The notes under the pieces are model-generated. The model did no database searches and was not told the origin of the DNA. It saw only the letters and a program-made list of their open reading frames with translations. Positions 4,039 through 10,891 of a DNA stretch of 10,891 nucleotides are shown piece by piece. This DNA is from Thalassospira sp. UBA1131 (lineage in GTDB: Bacteria > Pseudomonadota > Alphaproteobacteria > Rhodospirillales > Thalassospiraceae). The translations under genes and the position numbers were made by a program. Every line of letters begins with the position of its first letter. The first letter of the stretch is position 1. Location of the stretch: NCBI RefSeq assembly GCF_002311515.1, contig NZ_DCAO01000121.1, positions 1-10,891 on the forward strand, given 5' to 3'.

Positions 4039-5862
4039 TCAGCTGCGGGCTTGAACCTGGAAGACCTCAATCGGGTCGGTAAAGCCCTTCATCTGGCGTG
4101 TACCTTGCGAGACAAAGCTTGCCCGACTGCCGCTATAGGTATTCTTGACGTTTTCTGAAACCAGTGTTTCGTCACCGCCTGCTTGCGCACAGACACGTGC
4201 GGCCAGCTGCACCACACTGCCAAACAGGTCGTTTTCCTCGGCAATGGCTTCACCGGCATTGATGCCGATGCGGATCTGGAATTTCAGATCCTGGCTGGCA
4301 TTGTGGGATGCCATGTTTTTCTGGATTTCAATGGCGGCCTCTACCGAACTCGCCGAGGACGGGAACACGGCCATGATGCCGTCGCCCATATGTTTGACTT
4401 CCTTGCCATAGTTGTTGATCAGGGCCGTGCGCACGATCTGGTTATGGATATGCACCATCTGCTGCGCGCCATGATCCCCGAGTTCCTGGGTTTTGGCTGT
4501 GGAATTGACGATGTCGGTAAACATCAGGGCATGAAGCTTTTTGCCACCGGCACCTTGGGGGCCCGCGGCGGGCTTGTCGCTCCAGTCATTGATTGCTTTG
4601 GCAACCGATGACGTGATGCTCTTTTCATCTTTGATATAGGCGTCCATCGACTGGCGGCCCGCGCCATACATATCCTTGTATTTCGGCTCAAGAATATAGT
4701 CGTCGACATTCTTGCAGAAAGTCTCGGCCATGCTTTTGTTCGCGCCCATCGCCGAAATGCAGTCCCGCAAAATGACGCGCCCGTCCTTTTGATCCAGCGC
4801 GTGTTTTTCACTGCATGCATCACAGGCCCCGGCGACATAAAGGTTAACGCCAAACTTGTGATAGGCATCAAGCGAGGTCACTTTACGCTGAATGGCTTCG
4901 ATCGATCCGGTGATGAAGTCGCGCATCTGTTCGCGCGTCGCCCGCATTTCGCGTGTTTCGACCAACGGTTTTTCGGGCGTATCGTCAATTGGCTCCGGTG
5001 CGGCCTCTGCCGGTGTGTCGTCCTGCGCGTCTTCTGCGACCTCTACGTCCGTGTCACCACCCTCACGGGCCATTTCGGCCGCCATTTCTGCGGCTGACTT
5101 GCGGCGCACATCCGAACCAGATCCCTGTGTGTTGCCCGTGCGATTACCGTTGCGGGCCGATTTGGATCCTGTCGAACGAAAAGACGCCATCGAAGATCGG
5201 CGTGCACGTCCCTTGAACTTTTTGGTCAGCGCCATCAGCATCGGTACGACGCTGGCCAAAAAACCAACGGTGAAGGACAGGAAGTTGGCCTTGTCATAAA
5301 AGCCCTGACTGATCTTGAGCCCCATCCCCGGCAGGAATTCAAGCCCCTTGGCCGCAAGCAACATGGTGGCAAGGCCAACCGCAATCGCAACGCAGAAGGC
5401 CACCATCATCTTAAGGCCAAGGCCAATAAGGGTCTGGCTTTCTGCAACCGATGCAGATGGGCGAACAGCTGCGGGTTTCTTCTCGCTCGCGGGTGCCGCA
5501 TCGTTGGGCTTGTCGGCAGATGTATCTGCCTTTGGCATCATTGGGGCGGGTGCAGGACGCTGGGCATCGGCCTTGGGCGGGGCTGACCGCTTTGGCTTTG
5601 CCTGCGGGTTGGTGTTTTCCAGTCTGCCCGGACCGCGCGTTTCGTAAATCACATACTCGTCAGAGCTGTTGGTTGCGTGGTCGTAAACCTCGCGAATGAC
5701 TTTCACGCCCGAAACGTGATTTGCACGCTCGATCTGTTTGGCTTCTTCTTCTGCCTGCTTTCTTTGCGCACCAGTAAAGTGACCGTGGATCTGCCACCGG
5801 CCTGAACGGTCTTTAACATAGACCTCATAGCTAACCTGGTTACGTGCTGTCACTTGATTCAT
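4039..5862 (-). CDS. Membrane-anchored class III adenylate/guanylate cyclase
   Basis: Protein of 607 residues. A basic N-terminal domain (about 8-85, SYEVYVKDRSGRWQIHGHFT onwards) is of a type I do not recognise. It is followed by a Pro/Ala/Lys-rich linker (86-140), two membrane helices (about 145-172 and 193-214), and a Ser/Arg- then acid-rich linker. A helical region with cysteines C347, C350, C368 and C383 precedes the C-terminal class III cyclase domain (442-605). Catalytic-site features are FTDIVNST with metal Asp450, KHMGDG with Lys490 and metal Asp494, and VVQLAAR with Arg556. The transition-state Asn position is Gln552. The likely product is cAMP from ATP; cGMP cannot be excluded. Both termini should be cytoplasmic. 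The ATG at 5862 has only a weak AGG upstream. It converges with the rcdA-like gene and is followed by a hairpin without a T-run. Confidence 0.9.
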   Translation of the reverse strand: MNQVTARNQVSYEVYVKDRSGRWQIHGHFTGAQRKQAEEEAKQIERANHVSGVKVIREVYDHATNSSDEYVIYETRGPGRLENTNPQAKPKRSAPPKADAQRPAPAPMMPKADTSADKPNDAAPASEKKPAAVRPSASVAESQTLIGLGLKMMVAFCVAIAVGLATMLLAAKGLEFLPGMGLKISQGFYDKANFLSFTVGFLASVVPMLMALTKKFKGRARRSSMASFRSTGSKSARNGNRTGNTQGSGSDVRRKSAAEMAAEMAREGGDTDVEVAEDAQDDTPAEAAPEPIDDTPEKPLVETREMRATREQMRDFITGSIEAIQRKVTSLDAYHKFGVNLYVAGACDACSEKHALDQKDGRVILRDCISAMGANKSMAETFCKNVDDYILEPKYKDMYGAGRQSMDAYIKDEKSITSSVAKAINDWSDKPAAGPQGAGGKKLHALMFTDIVNSTAKTQELGDHGAQQMVHIHNQIVRTALINNYGKEVKHMGDGIMAVFPSSASSVEAAIEIQKNMASHNASQDLKFQIRIGINAGEAIAEENDLFGSVVQLAARVCAQAGGDETLVSENVKNTYSGSRASFVSQGTRQMKGFTDPIEVFQVQARS

Positions 5863-5999
5863 CTAAGAGCCTGATCATGCGTGCATGCAGAACAGGGCAG
5901 CAGAATCGGTGCCGCCTTATCCTAACGAATGGGATTATGGCAAAAAAATGCCGAAATCACCATCAGATATGCTCAATAACAGCCGAGAGTTGTTCCAAC

Positions 6000-6026
6000 C
6001 ATAGCTTTTTACCGTCGGCAGCTATG
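6000..6026. repeat. Inverted repeat in the gap between cyclase gene and rpmE
   Basis: CATAGCT (6000-6006) and AGCTATG (6020-6026) form a 7-bp perfect inverted repeat with a 13-base spacer. It lies upstream of the cyclase gene and downstream of the rpmE terminator. It could be an operator or a transcript hairpin. The rest of the 256-base gap (5863-6118) shows only a possible CATAAT -10 element on the minus strand near 5933. Confidence 0.3.
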
Positions 6027-6048
6027 CAAATTCAGGGTTTAGACAAAG

Positions 6049-6084
6049 AAAAACGCCCGCGGCATCAAGAAGATGCGACGGGCG
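6049..6084 (-). terminator. Intrinsic terminator of rpmE
   Basis: On the minus strand, the stem CGCCCG...GCATC with GATGC...CGGGCG (one internal mismatch and one G-T pair) encloses a 6-base loop and is followed by TTTTTCTTTG. A smaller 7-bp hairpin, AGAACAC/GTGTTCT (6095-6101/6108-6114), lies between the stop codon and this terminator. Confidence 0.85.
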
Positions 6085-6118
6085 CTGATCCCACAGAACA
6101 CAGAAGCGTGTTCTTTGC

Positions 6119-6343
6119 TTAGTTGCCGATATTGAAACCAGCGAAGCGCTTTTTGAACTTAGCAAGCTGCCCGCCGCTGTCCAGAAGACGGTGAACACCA
6201 GTCCAAGCCGGGTGGCTTTTCGGATCGATGTCGAGCTTCAACACATCGCCCGGATTGCCCCAGGTCGACTGCGTGGTGAAGGTGCTGCCGTCAGTCATCT
6301 GAACGGTGATCTCATGGTAATCGGGATGGATATCTTTTTTCAT
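6119..6343 (-). CDS. rpmE: 50S ribosomal protein L31, zinc-independent type
   Basis: Protein of 74 residues starting MKKDIHPDYHEITVQMTDGS, with the family segments STWGNPGD (26-33), LDIDPKSHPAWTGVHRLLD (37-55) and the C-terminal KKRFAGF. It is a component of the large ribosomal subunit at the intersubunit bridge. There is no cysteine at all, so it is a C-minus form lacking the zinc-binding Cys ligands, as is usual in alphaproteobacteria for this chain type. The ATG at 6343 has GGAG about 9 bases upstream. It has its own candidate promoter and terminator, so it is probably a single-gene transcript. It is divergent from cyaY. Confidence 0.95.
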   Translation of the reverse strand: MKKDIHPDYHEITVQMTDGSTFTTQSTWGNPGDVLKLDIDPKSHPAWTGVHRLLDSGGQLAKFKKRFAGFNIGN

Positions 6344-6372
6344 CGCCTATCACTCCGGAATTTGAAGCGCGG

Positions 6373-6401
6373 TGTATAGTGTAAAAAATCGGCTCGCGCA
6401 A
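6373..6401 (-). promoter_or_regulatory. Candidate rpmE promoter
   Basis: On the minus strand, TTGCGC (complement of 6396-6401) and TATACA (complement of 6373-6378) are 17 bases apart, each matching consensus at 4/6. The predicted start, about 6366, leaves a 22-base leader carrying the ribosome site. Confidence 0.5.
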
Positions 6402-6523
6402 CCCCTGTAACCGGTAATTATCCGATTAACGCCAAATGAGGGGAGTGCAGTAGCGATCAGGCGGTCGTTTAACAGTGGTTGACCCATGTTTCAAGCTTTT
6501 CTCGCACCCGTGCTTATGCATAC

Positions 6524-6551
6524 TTGCACAGGCCTCTTTATATAGTATGGT
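6524..6551 (+). promoter_or_regulatory. Candidate promoter of cyaY and the ABC exporter gene
   Basis: TTGCAC (6524-6529) and TATGGT (6546-6551) are 16 bases apart; an overlapping TATAGT (6541-6546) lies too close to this -35 element. A small hairpin, CGGGG/CCCCG (6578-6582/6590-6594, 7-base loop), lies in the predicted leader before the GGAG ribosome site (6604-6607). Confidence 0.35.
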
Positions 6552-6610
6552 GCGCCAACAATTGATTGTCGCCTTGCCGGGGCATTGGACCCCGATGATA
6601 GACGGAGAAT

Positions 6611-6949
6611 ATGACTGTGGCCCTTGAGGAAACCCGCTTCCATCAGCTTGCAGACGAAACCATCGAAACGCTTTCTGATGTTATTGATGATGCCTTGGGC
6701 GATGACCTTGATGTTGATCTGCAGTCCGGCATCCTGACCATCGAACTCGATTCGGGCGAACAATTCATCATCAACAAGCATGGTCCGAACCGTCAGGTCT
6801 GGCTTTCTTCGCCGGTCAGTGGGGCAAGCCACTATGACTTTGATGAAGACAACGAAACCTGGACCTCGACCCGTGGTTCGACCACGCTCCATGATCAGCT
6901 TTCGGCTGATCTTGCTGTCAAAACCGGGAACAAGCTTGATCTTGGCTGA
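6611..6949 (+). CDS. cyaY: Frataxin-like iron-binding protein CyaY
   Basis: Protein of 112 residues with the frataxin/CyaY fold. An acidic first helix (FHQLADETIETLSDVIDDAL, residues 10-29) is followed by the strand signature DVDLQSGILTIELDSGEQFI (34-53), the conserved INKHGPNRQVWLSSPVSG (54-71) and the YDFDEDNETW strand (75-84). The cluster of Asp and Glu in helix 1 and strand 1 is the iron-binding surface in this family. CyaY binds the cysteine desulfurase IscS and modulates Fe-S cluster assembly in the cytosol. The ATG at 6611 has GGAG four bases upstream, and the length fits the family. The gene lies 49 bases before the ABC exporter on the same strand with no terminator between, so co-transcription is likely, though no functional link is known. 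Confidence 0.93.
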   Translation: MTVALEETRFHQLADETIETLSDVIDDALGDDLDVDLQSGILTIELDSGEQFIINKHGPNRQVWLSSPVSGASHYDFDEDNETWTSTRGSTTLHDQLSADLAVKTGNKLDLG

Positions 6950-6998
6950 TCTCTTTATATCGGCCGCGAGGTTACCACTGCATACGGAATAAAGTGCC

Positions 6999-8795
6999 TT
7001 GGCGCGTACACCGACTTCTTCTGCAAAACTCACCGATCGTGAAACCAGCCGGAACCTTTCGTCGCTCCGTGCCATTGTTCCGTTCGTTACAAAATACCGT
7101 TTGCAGCTGTTCGGCGCGCTGATCGCACTGGTAACCGCGTCTGGCACCGTACTTGCGCTTGGCAATGGCCTGCGCATGCTGGTTGACGAAGGCTTTGCCG
7201 AAGGTGATGGCTCGCTGCTGGATCGGGCATTGTTCGTTCTGTTTGCAGTAACCCTGTTGCTTGCGGGCGCAAGTTACATGCGCTTCTTCCTGGTTTCCTG
7301 GATCGGGGAACGCGTGGTTGCCGATATCCGCTCCGCCGTATACCGCCATATCATCCGACTGGACTCAGCCTTCTTTGAAGTCACACGAACCGGAGAGGTC
7401 CTTTCGCGTCTGACAACCGACACCACATTGCTTCAGGCTGTCATTGGCTCAAGCGTCTCGATCGCCCTTCGCAATGCCCTGATGTTTGTCGGTGGCCTGA
7501 CGATGTTGGCCATCACCAGTCCCAAGCTCACAGCACTTGTCTTGCTGGTGGTGCCGTTGGTTGTCATTCCGATTGTCGGATACGGCCGACGCGTGCGGCG
7601 TTTGTCGCGAGAGTCGCAAGACAGAGTAGCCGACGTCAGCGCCTTTTCCGAAGAAACCCTCAACGCGCTGCGCACCGTGCAGGCCTATACCCACGAAGAA
7701 ATCGAAAGCCAACGCTTTAGCGGCCATGTCGAAGGAGCCTTCAGAACAGCGGTTGCGCGTATTTCTGCCCGCGCCCTTCTGACCGCGATTGTTATCGTCA
7801 TGGTGTTTGGTGCGGTCGGCACCATCCTTTGGATTGGTGGGCATGATGTGCTTGATGGCACGATCTCGGCCGGGGAACTTTCGGCCTTTGTCTTTTATGC
7901 CGTGGTGGTTGCCGGGTCGGTTGGTGCCATCAGTGAAGTGATCGGTGATTTGCAGCGTGCGGCGGGTGCAGCGGAACGCCTTGTTGCGTTGCTGTCGACT
8001 GAACCTGAAATCAAGGCGCCGGAACAGCCCGTCGCGTTACCGTTGCCCCATCAGGGCCATGTCAGTTTCGAAAACGTTACCTTCCATTATCCTGCCCGCC
8101 CGGATCGCTCGGCCCTTGAGGGGCTCAGCCTGTCGGTCAAGCCGGGCGAAACGGTTGCGCTTGTTGGCCCTTCGGGGGCAGGCAAGACCACCGTGTTTCA
8201 GCTGCTGCTGCGCTTCTATGATCCGGCAAGCGGTGTGATCAAAGTTGACGGGATCGACATCAAGGCGGCCGATCCGGTCGCAGTACGCGAACGCATTGGT
8301 CTTGTTGCGCAGGATCCGGTGATCTTTGCTGCCAGTGCATGGGACAACATCCGCTATGGCCGTCCGGGGGCAAGTGATGCCGATGTGCGTGCGGCTGCCG
8401 ACGCTGCGCATGCCAGCGAGTTCCTTGACCGCTTGCCGGATGGCTTTAATACCTTCCTGGGTGAAAAGGGTGTGCGACTGTCGGGCGGTCAGCGTCAACG
8501 CATTGCGATTGCGCGCGCGATCCTGCGCAATCCTGCCATCCTGCTTCTGGATGAAGCCACCAGCGCGCTTGATGCCGAAAGTGAACAGGTTGTTCAAAAG
8601 GCACTTGAAACCATTATGAAAGAACGCACCACGCTCGTGATTGCGCATCGTTTGGCAACGGTTCTGCATGCAGACCGGATTGCTGTGATTGATGATGGCA
8701 AGCTGGTAGCGGTCGGGACGCATCAGGAACTGCTTGAAAGCTCGCCGCTTTACGGGCGCCTGGCCAAGCTTCAGTTTGAACGCGACGCAGCCTGA
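6999..8795 (+). CDS. MsbA-like ABC exporter, fused permease and ATPase, TTG start
   Basis: Half-transporter of 598 residues that should work as a homodimer in the inner membrane. The transmembrane domain (about 25-330) has six predicted helices, with stretches near 35-57, 76-99, 150-172, 174-195, 260-281 and 295-317. The ATPase domain starts at about 352 and has Walker A GPSGAGKT (390-397), Q-loop Gln438, signature LSGGQ (494-498), Walker B ILLLDE (514-519) and switch His550; all are intact. It resembles the alphaproteobacterial MsbA-related family, which sits near lipid or drug exporters; the substrate is unknown. An in-frame stop at 6990-6992 rules out a longer form and the next ATG (residue 60) would delete the first helix, so the TTG at 6999 is the start, with GGA 10 bases upstream. 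It is likely in an operon with cyaY and converges with the M23 peptidase gene. Confidence 0.9.
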   Translation: MARTPTSSAKLTDRETSRNLSSLRAIVPFVTKYRLQLFGALIALVTASGTVLALGNGLRMLVDEGFAEGDGSLLDRALFVLFAVTLLLAGASYMRFFLVSWIGERVVADIRSAVYRHIIRLDSAFFEVTRTGEVLSRLTTDTTLLQAVIGSSVSIALRNALMFVGGLTMLAITSPKLTALVLLVVPLVVIPIVGYGRRVRRLSRESQDRVADVSAFSEETLNALRTVQAYTHEEIESQRFSGHVEGAFRTAVARISARALLTAIVIVMVFGAVGTILWIGGHDVLDGTISAGELSAFVFYAVVVAGSVGAISEVIGDLQRAAGAAERLVALLSTEPEIKAPEQPVALPLPHQGHVSFENVTFHYPARPDRSALEGLSLSVKPGETVALVGPSGAGKTTVFQLLLRFYDPASGVIKVDGIDIKAADPVAVRERIGLVAQDPVIFAASAWDNIRYGRPGASDADVRAAADAAHASEFLDRLPDGFNTFLGEKGVRLSGGQRQRIAIARAILRNPAILLLDEATSALDAESEQVVQKALETIMKERTTLVIAHRLATVLHADRIAVIDDGKLVAVGTHQELLESSPLYGRLAKLQFERDAA

Positions 8796-8923
8796 TCTCA
8801 GGATAAAGCCAAAGCGCGCTGTATGGCTGTCCGCTATTCGCTTTCTTTACTGCCACATTCTCCCGACCCAAAACGCTGAGCCAAAGCTTTAGCGCAGACA
8901 TCTGTCTTGATGTCGCAGAAACA

Positions 8924-8950
8924 AAAAACCCGCCACAAGGGCGGGTTTTT
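8924..8950. terminator. Bidirectional intrinsic terminator between ABC exporter and M23 peptidase genes
   Basis: AAAAACCCGCC (8924-8934) pairs perfectly with GGCGGGTTTTT (8940-8950) around a 5-base loop. T-runs lie on both strands, so it can end the plus-strand cyaY-exporter transcript and the minus-strand peptidase transcript, whose stop codon is 21 bases away. Confidence 0.9.
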
Positions 8951-8971
8951 GATTTTGGACCAATCGGGGTC

Positions 8972-10279
8972 TTATTCGGCGCTGGCGATCTTGCGGTTGC
9001 CGATTGACAGTTCAGCATACTGTTTGCGCAACACATCAGAATCCGCAAGGAAGCGATCAAGCTCGTCACCCTTAAGCGTCTTGCCACTTGGCATCTTCAC
9101 GCGGATCGGGTTGACCTGTGCATTGTTTTGCAGGATCTCGTAATGCAGGTGCGGACCGGTAGAGCGGCCGGTAGTGCCAACATATCCGATGATATCGCCC
9201 TGCTTGACCCGTGATCCCTGCTTCAGGCCCTTGGCAAAGCCATTCATATGGGCGTAGGCGGTGGCATAGGAATCATTGTGGCGGATCTGGATGTAATTGC
9301 CATAACCGCCATTGCGGCCAATCTTGGCAATCGTGCCGTTACCGGCGGCAAAGATCGGTGTGCCGGTCGGGGCAGCAAAGTCGATCCCCTTATGCATCTT
9401 GGTGTAGCCAAGGATGGGATGCTTGCGTTTGCCATAACCCGATGACAGACGTGCGCCGTTGATCGGTGTGCGCATCAGCGCGCGGCGATAAGATTCGCCC
9501 TTCTGGTTATAGAAGTCGGTTTCGCCGTTACTGTCGGTATAGGAATAAAGCCGAACCTCATGACCGCTCAGCGTCATGCTGGCATAAAGCACATCGCCAT
9601 ACCGTACGCGTTCACCGGCATCGTTTTTCAGTTCCTGATACATGATCTCAAAACTGTCGCCCGGCTGAATGTCACGCTGGAAGTCAACTTCATAGGAATA
9701 AAGTTCGATCAGTTCCATCAGAACCGGAATCGGAACACCGTTGCGTTCCGCTGCCAGAAACAGGCTTTGCTCGATCGTGCCCGACGCAACATTGCGCGAA
9801 GGTGTCAGTTCGATTTTGTCCGAGGATGCCTGATAGCCGTCATCGGTGCGCGAGACCGAAACAATGGTTTCCGGATCCGGCTGGAAGCTCATCTGGTCCA
9901 GAAGTTCGATATCGTCCTGCCCGTCAGCAGCATAAACAAGGTCGAATTCCTGACCGGCGCGCAGTTTGCGCGGATTAAATACATCGCGTAGGGCTTCGAT
10001 CGCGTTATAGGCAGATGTCCGCTCAAGGCCTGTGGCGGTCAGTGTCGCCATCAGGTTGGATCCCTTTTCAAGGACAACCGTCTCGCGGCGTGGTTCAAGA
10101 TCAGGGATACTGGCGGTTTCTGTGACGTCGGCGTCACCCCCCATAACATGGCTCTCTGCAGCGCTGGCAGACAGGGCAGTATCCGAGGCGTTCGAATAAT
10201 GATCAGATAGCAGATATCCGGTTGTTCCCCCCAGAATTACCATCACGCTCGCAATAGAAACCAAGTCTCTTCCGGCCAT
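8972..10279 (-). CDS. M23 family (LytM-type) metalloendopeptidase, MepM-like
   Basis: Envelope peptidase of 435 residues. One N-terminal hydrophobic segment (about 7-24) is an uncleaved anchor or signal, followed by a low-complexity Ser/Ala/Asp linker. A LysM/OapA-like region (about 64-145, VLEKGSNLMATLTATGLE onwards) precedes a middle domain with QSLFLAAERNGVPIPVLMEL (171-190). The C-terminal LytM catalytic domain (about 272-395) has all active-site parts: HKGID giving zinc ligands His296 and Asp300, AYAH giving catalytic His344, and GPHLHY giving His377 and zinc ligand His379. Such enzymes cut peptidoglycan cross-links in the periplasm to allow wall growth or cell separation. GGGGAG about 10 bases upstream supports the ATG at 10279. 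It has its own candidate promoter and terminator. The exact peptide bond cleaved cannot be told from sequence. Confidence 0.9.
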   Translation of the reverse strand: MAGRDLVSIASVMVILGGTTGYLLSDHYSNASDTALSASAAESHVMGGDADVTETASIPDLEPRRETVVLEKGSNLMATLTATGLERTSAYNAIEALRDVFNPRKLRAGQEFDLVYAADGQDDIELLDQMSFQPDPETIVSVSRTDDGYQASSDKIELTPSRNVASGTIEQSLFLAAERNGVPIPVLMELIELYSYEVDFQRDIQPGDSFEIMYQELKNDAGERVRYGDVLYASMTLSGHEVRLYSYTDSNGETDFYNQKGESYRRALMRTPINGARLSSGYGKRKHPILGYTKMHKGIDFAAPTGTPIFAAGNGTIAKIGRNGGYGNYIQIRHNDSYATAYAHMNGFAKGLKQGSRVKQGDIIGYVGTTGRSTGPHLHYEILQNNAQVNPIRVKMPSGKTLKGDELDRFLADSDVLRKQYAELSIGNRKIASAE

Positions 10280-10340
10280 TGCCGCAGAACTCCCCTAAAA
10301 GCCATTTGTCAGTTCACCCGGGCCGTCGCTCTTGTTGGCA

Positions 10341-10383
10341 ACATCGCCAAGAACCTTATACATAAAAGATTTGGCGATGTGAA
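10341..10383 (-). promoter_or_regulatory. Candidate promoter of the M23 peptidase gene framed by an inverted repeat
   Basis: On the minus strand, TTCACA (complement of 10378-10383, 5/6) and TATAAG (complement of 10355-10360, 5/6) are exactly 17 bases apart. The predicted start is near 10348, about 69 bases before the ATG. A perfect 10-bp inverted repeat, ACATCGCCAA (10341-10350) and TTGGCGATGT (10371-10380), brackets the -10 element: one arm overlaps the -35 element and spacer, the other the start site. The arms are 30 bases centre to centre, so it looks like an operator rather than a transcript hairpin. Confidence 0.55.
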
Positions 10384-10784
10384 ATGCGAATTGCCGCAGG
10401 TAAAAGTGGAACCCGTCCCGACATAATGGCGCGATTTCCTTTACGAACCGTTGAGGGAATCCTGCTGCCTTGGTCGTGATGGGCGGCGATCATGTGCCAG
10501 CCCACAGTGGCAAGAACATGGCAGCCGAAAACAAAATGAAATCCAGTTCACAGGGCCGCCGATCAAGCGCGCGATATGACATATATATATGTGTCGCTCT
10601 CCGGCTGTGTTCGATGTGAGCAAACGACTGCTTCTGATGTGGTCAAATGAGCTTTATGGAATGACGTAAATGCAGACCGGTCTAATCCATGTTCAACCAC
10701 GGCTTCTCAACCACGGGATGAAGGGTGAATTCCCCCGGTTCCGGCCAGTTTTTGCCCTTTTTACAAAAATGTCTTTTTCTGACG
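10384..10784. other. Non-coding stretch upstream of the rightmost promoter
   Basis: I find no convincing gene here. The only notable elements are a perfect 14-bp alternating palindrome, ACATATATATATGT (10579-10592), and a 10-bp direct repeat, TCAACCACGG, at 10693-10702 and 10707-10716 (14-base period). Confidence 0.6.
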
Positions 10785-10832
10785 TTTTTTCTCAAAAAAG
10801 GGTTTGACAGTTTTGGGAGTGGGGCCTATAAC
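10785..10832 (+). promoter_or_regulatory. Strong rRNA-type promoter with UP-like element, reading out of the window
   Basis: TTGACA (10804-10809, perfect) and TATAAC (10827-10832, 5/6) have the ideal 17-base spacer. Just upstream, TTTTTTCTCAAAAAA (10785-10799) falls at about -54 to -40, where UP elements bind the RNA polymerase alpha subunit, and more A/T tracts lie at 10748-10780. The region between -10 and the predicted start (about 10839) is GC-rich (CCCGCC), as in stringently controlled stable-RNA promoters. The following sequence is not coding and has a small hairpin, CGCCA/TGGCG (10856-10860/10867-10871). The whole is typical of an alphaproteobacterial 16S rRNA operon promoter, but the 16S gene itself is not in the window. 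Confidence 0.75.
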
Positions 10833-10891
10833 CCGCCTCCACCGACGGGGTGCGGCGCCAACGAGATGGCGACGCGGACTTGGCGGTTTCG

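Noticed and set aside
6491..7349. Long minus-strand frames opposite cyaY and the exporter gene
   Set aside because: They are antisense to two well-supported genes with intact motifs and show no family features of their own.
9560..9991. 143-residue plus-strand frame opposite the M23 peptidase gene
   Set aside because: It is entirely antisense to a gene with a complete catalytic site, and has no recognisable domain or ribosome site.
10441..10623. 60-residue minus-strand open frame
   Set aside because: No ribosome site, unlike any family I recognise, Cys- and Arg-rich composition typical of chance frames in GC-rich DNA, and it contains the AT palindrome.

Overview
The window looks like a chromosomal segment from an alphaproteobacterium, most likely of the Rhodospirillales/Thalassospira type. 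This rests on a DUF1013/TrcR-type regulator, a DUF1465/RcdA-type protein, a DUF1192 protein, a cysteine-free L31 and a CtrA-type TTAA-N7-TTAA site. The genus is an inference from overall protein flavour. I see no transposase, integrase, CRISPR array or tRNA; this is core-genome DNA with tightly packed genes and information-rich gaps.

Layout: (1) 1-546, minus strand: the first 182 codons of a GlpR-like DeoR-family repressor that runs off the left edge. (2) 713-1393, minus: TrcR-type regulator with a strong terminator. (3) 1394-1693: a non-coding stretch with a candidate trcR promoter and four inverted repeats. (4) 1694-2701, minus: PIG3-type quinone oxidoreductase, divergent from (5) a small DUF1192 gene, plus, 2797-2985. 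(6) 2986-3478: about 490 bases without a protein gene, but with two candidate small RNAs, each ending in an intrinsic terminator; the first has a CtrA-like box over its -35 element. (7) 3479-3925, plus: RcdA-like protein. (8) 4039-5862, minus: membrane-anchored class III nucleotide cyclase. (9) 6119-6343, minus: rpmE, divergent from (10) cyaY (6611-6949) and a TTG-started MsbA-like ABC exporter (6999-8795), both plus. (11) A bidirectional terminator, then an M23 endopeptidase on the minus strand (8972-10279) whose candidate promoter is framed by a perfect 10-bp inverted repeat. (12) 10280-10891: about 610 bases without a gene, ending in a near-consensus promoter with an UP-like A/T block and a GC-rich discriminator, reading out of the window to the right, probably into an rRNA operon.

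How the genes relate: trcR and rcdA homologues both belong to the alphaproteobacterial cell-cycle/CtrA network, and the candidate CtrA box lies between them, in front of a predicted ~90-nt RNA about 300 bases upstream of rcdA. This small RNA/CtrA box/rcdA arrangement is the most interesting part of the window. The other genes are housekeeping: glycerol metabolism control, ribosome, iron-sulfur assembly, lipid export, cell wall hydrolysis and second-messenger signalling. All promoter, operator and small-RNA calls come from reading motifs by eye and have not been tested by folding or alignment.
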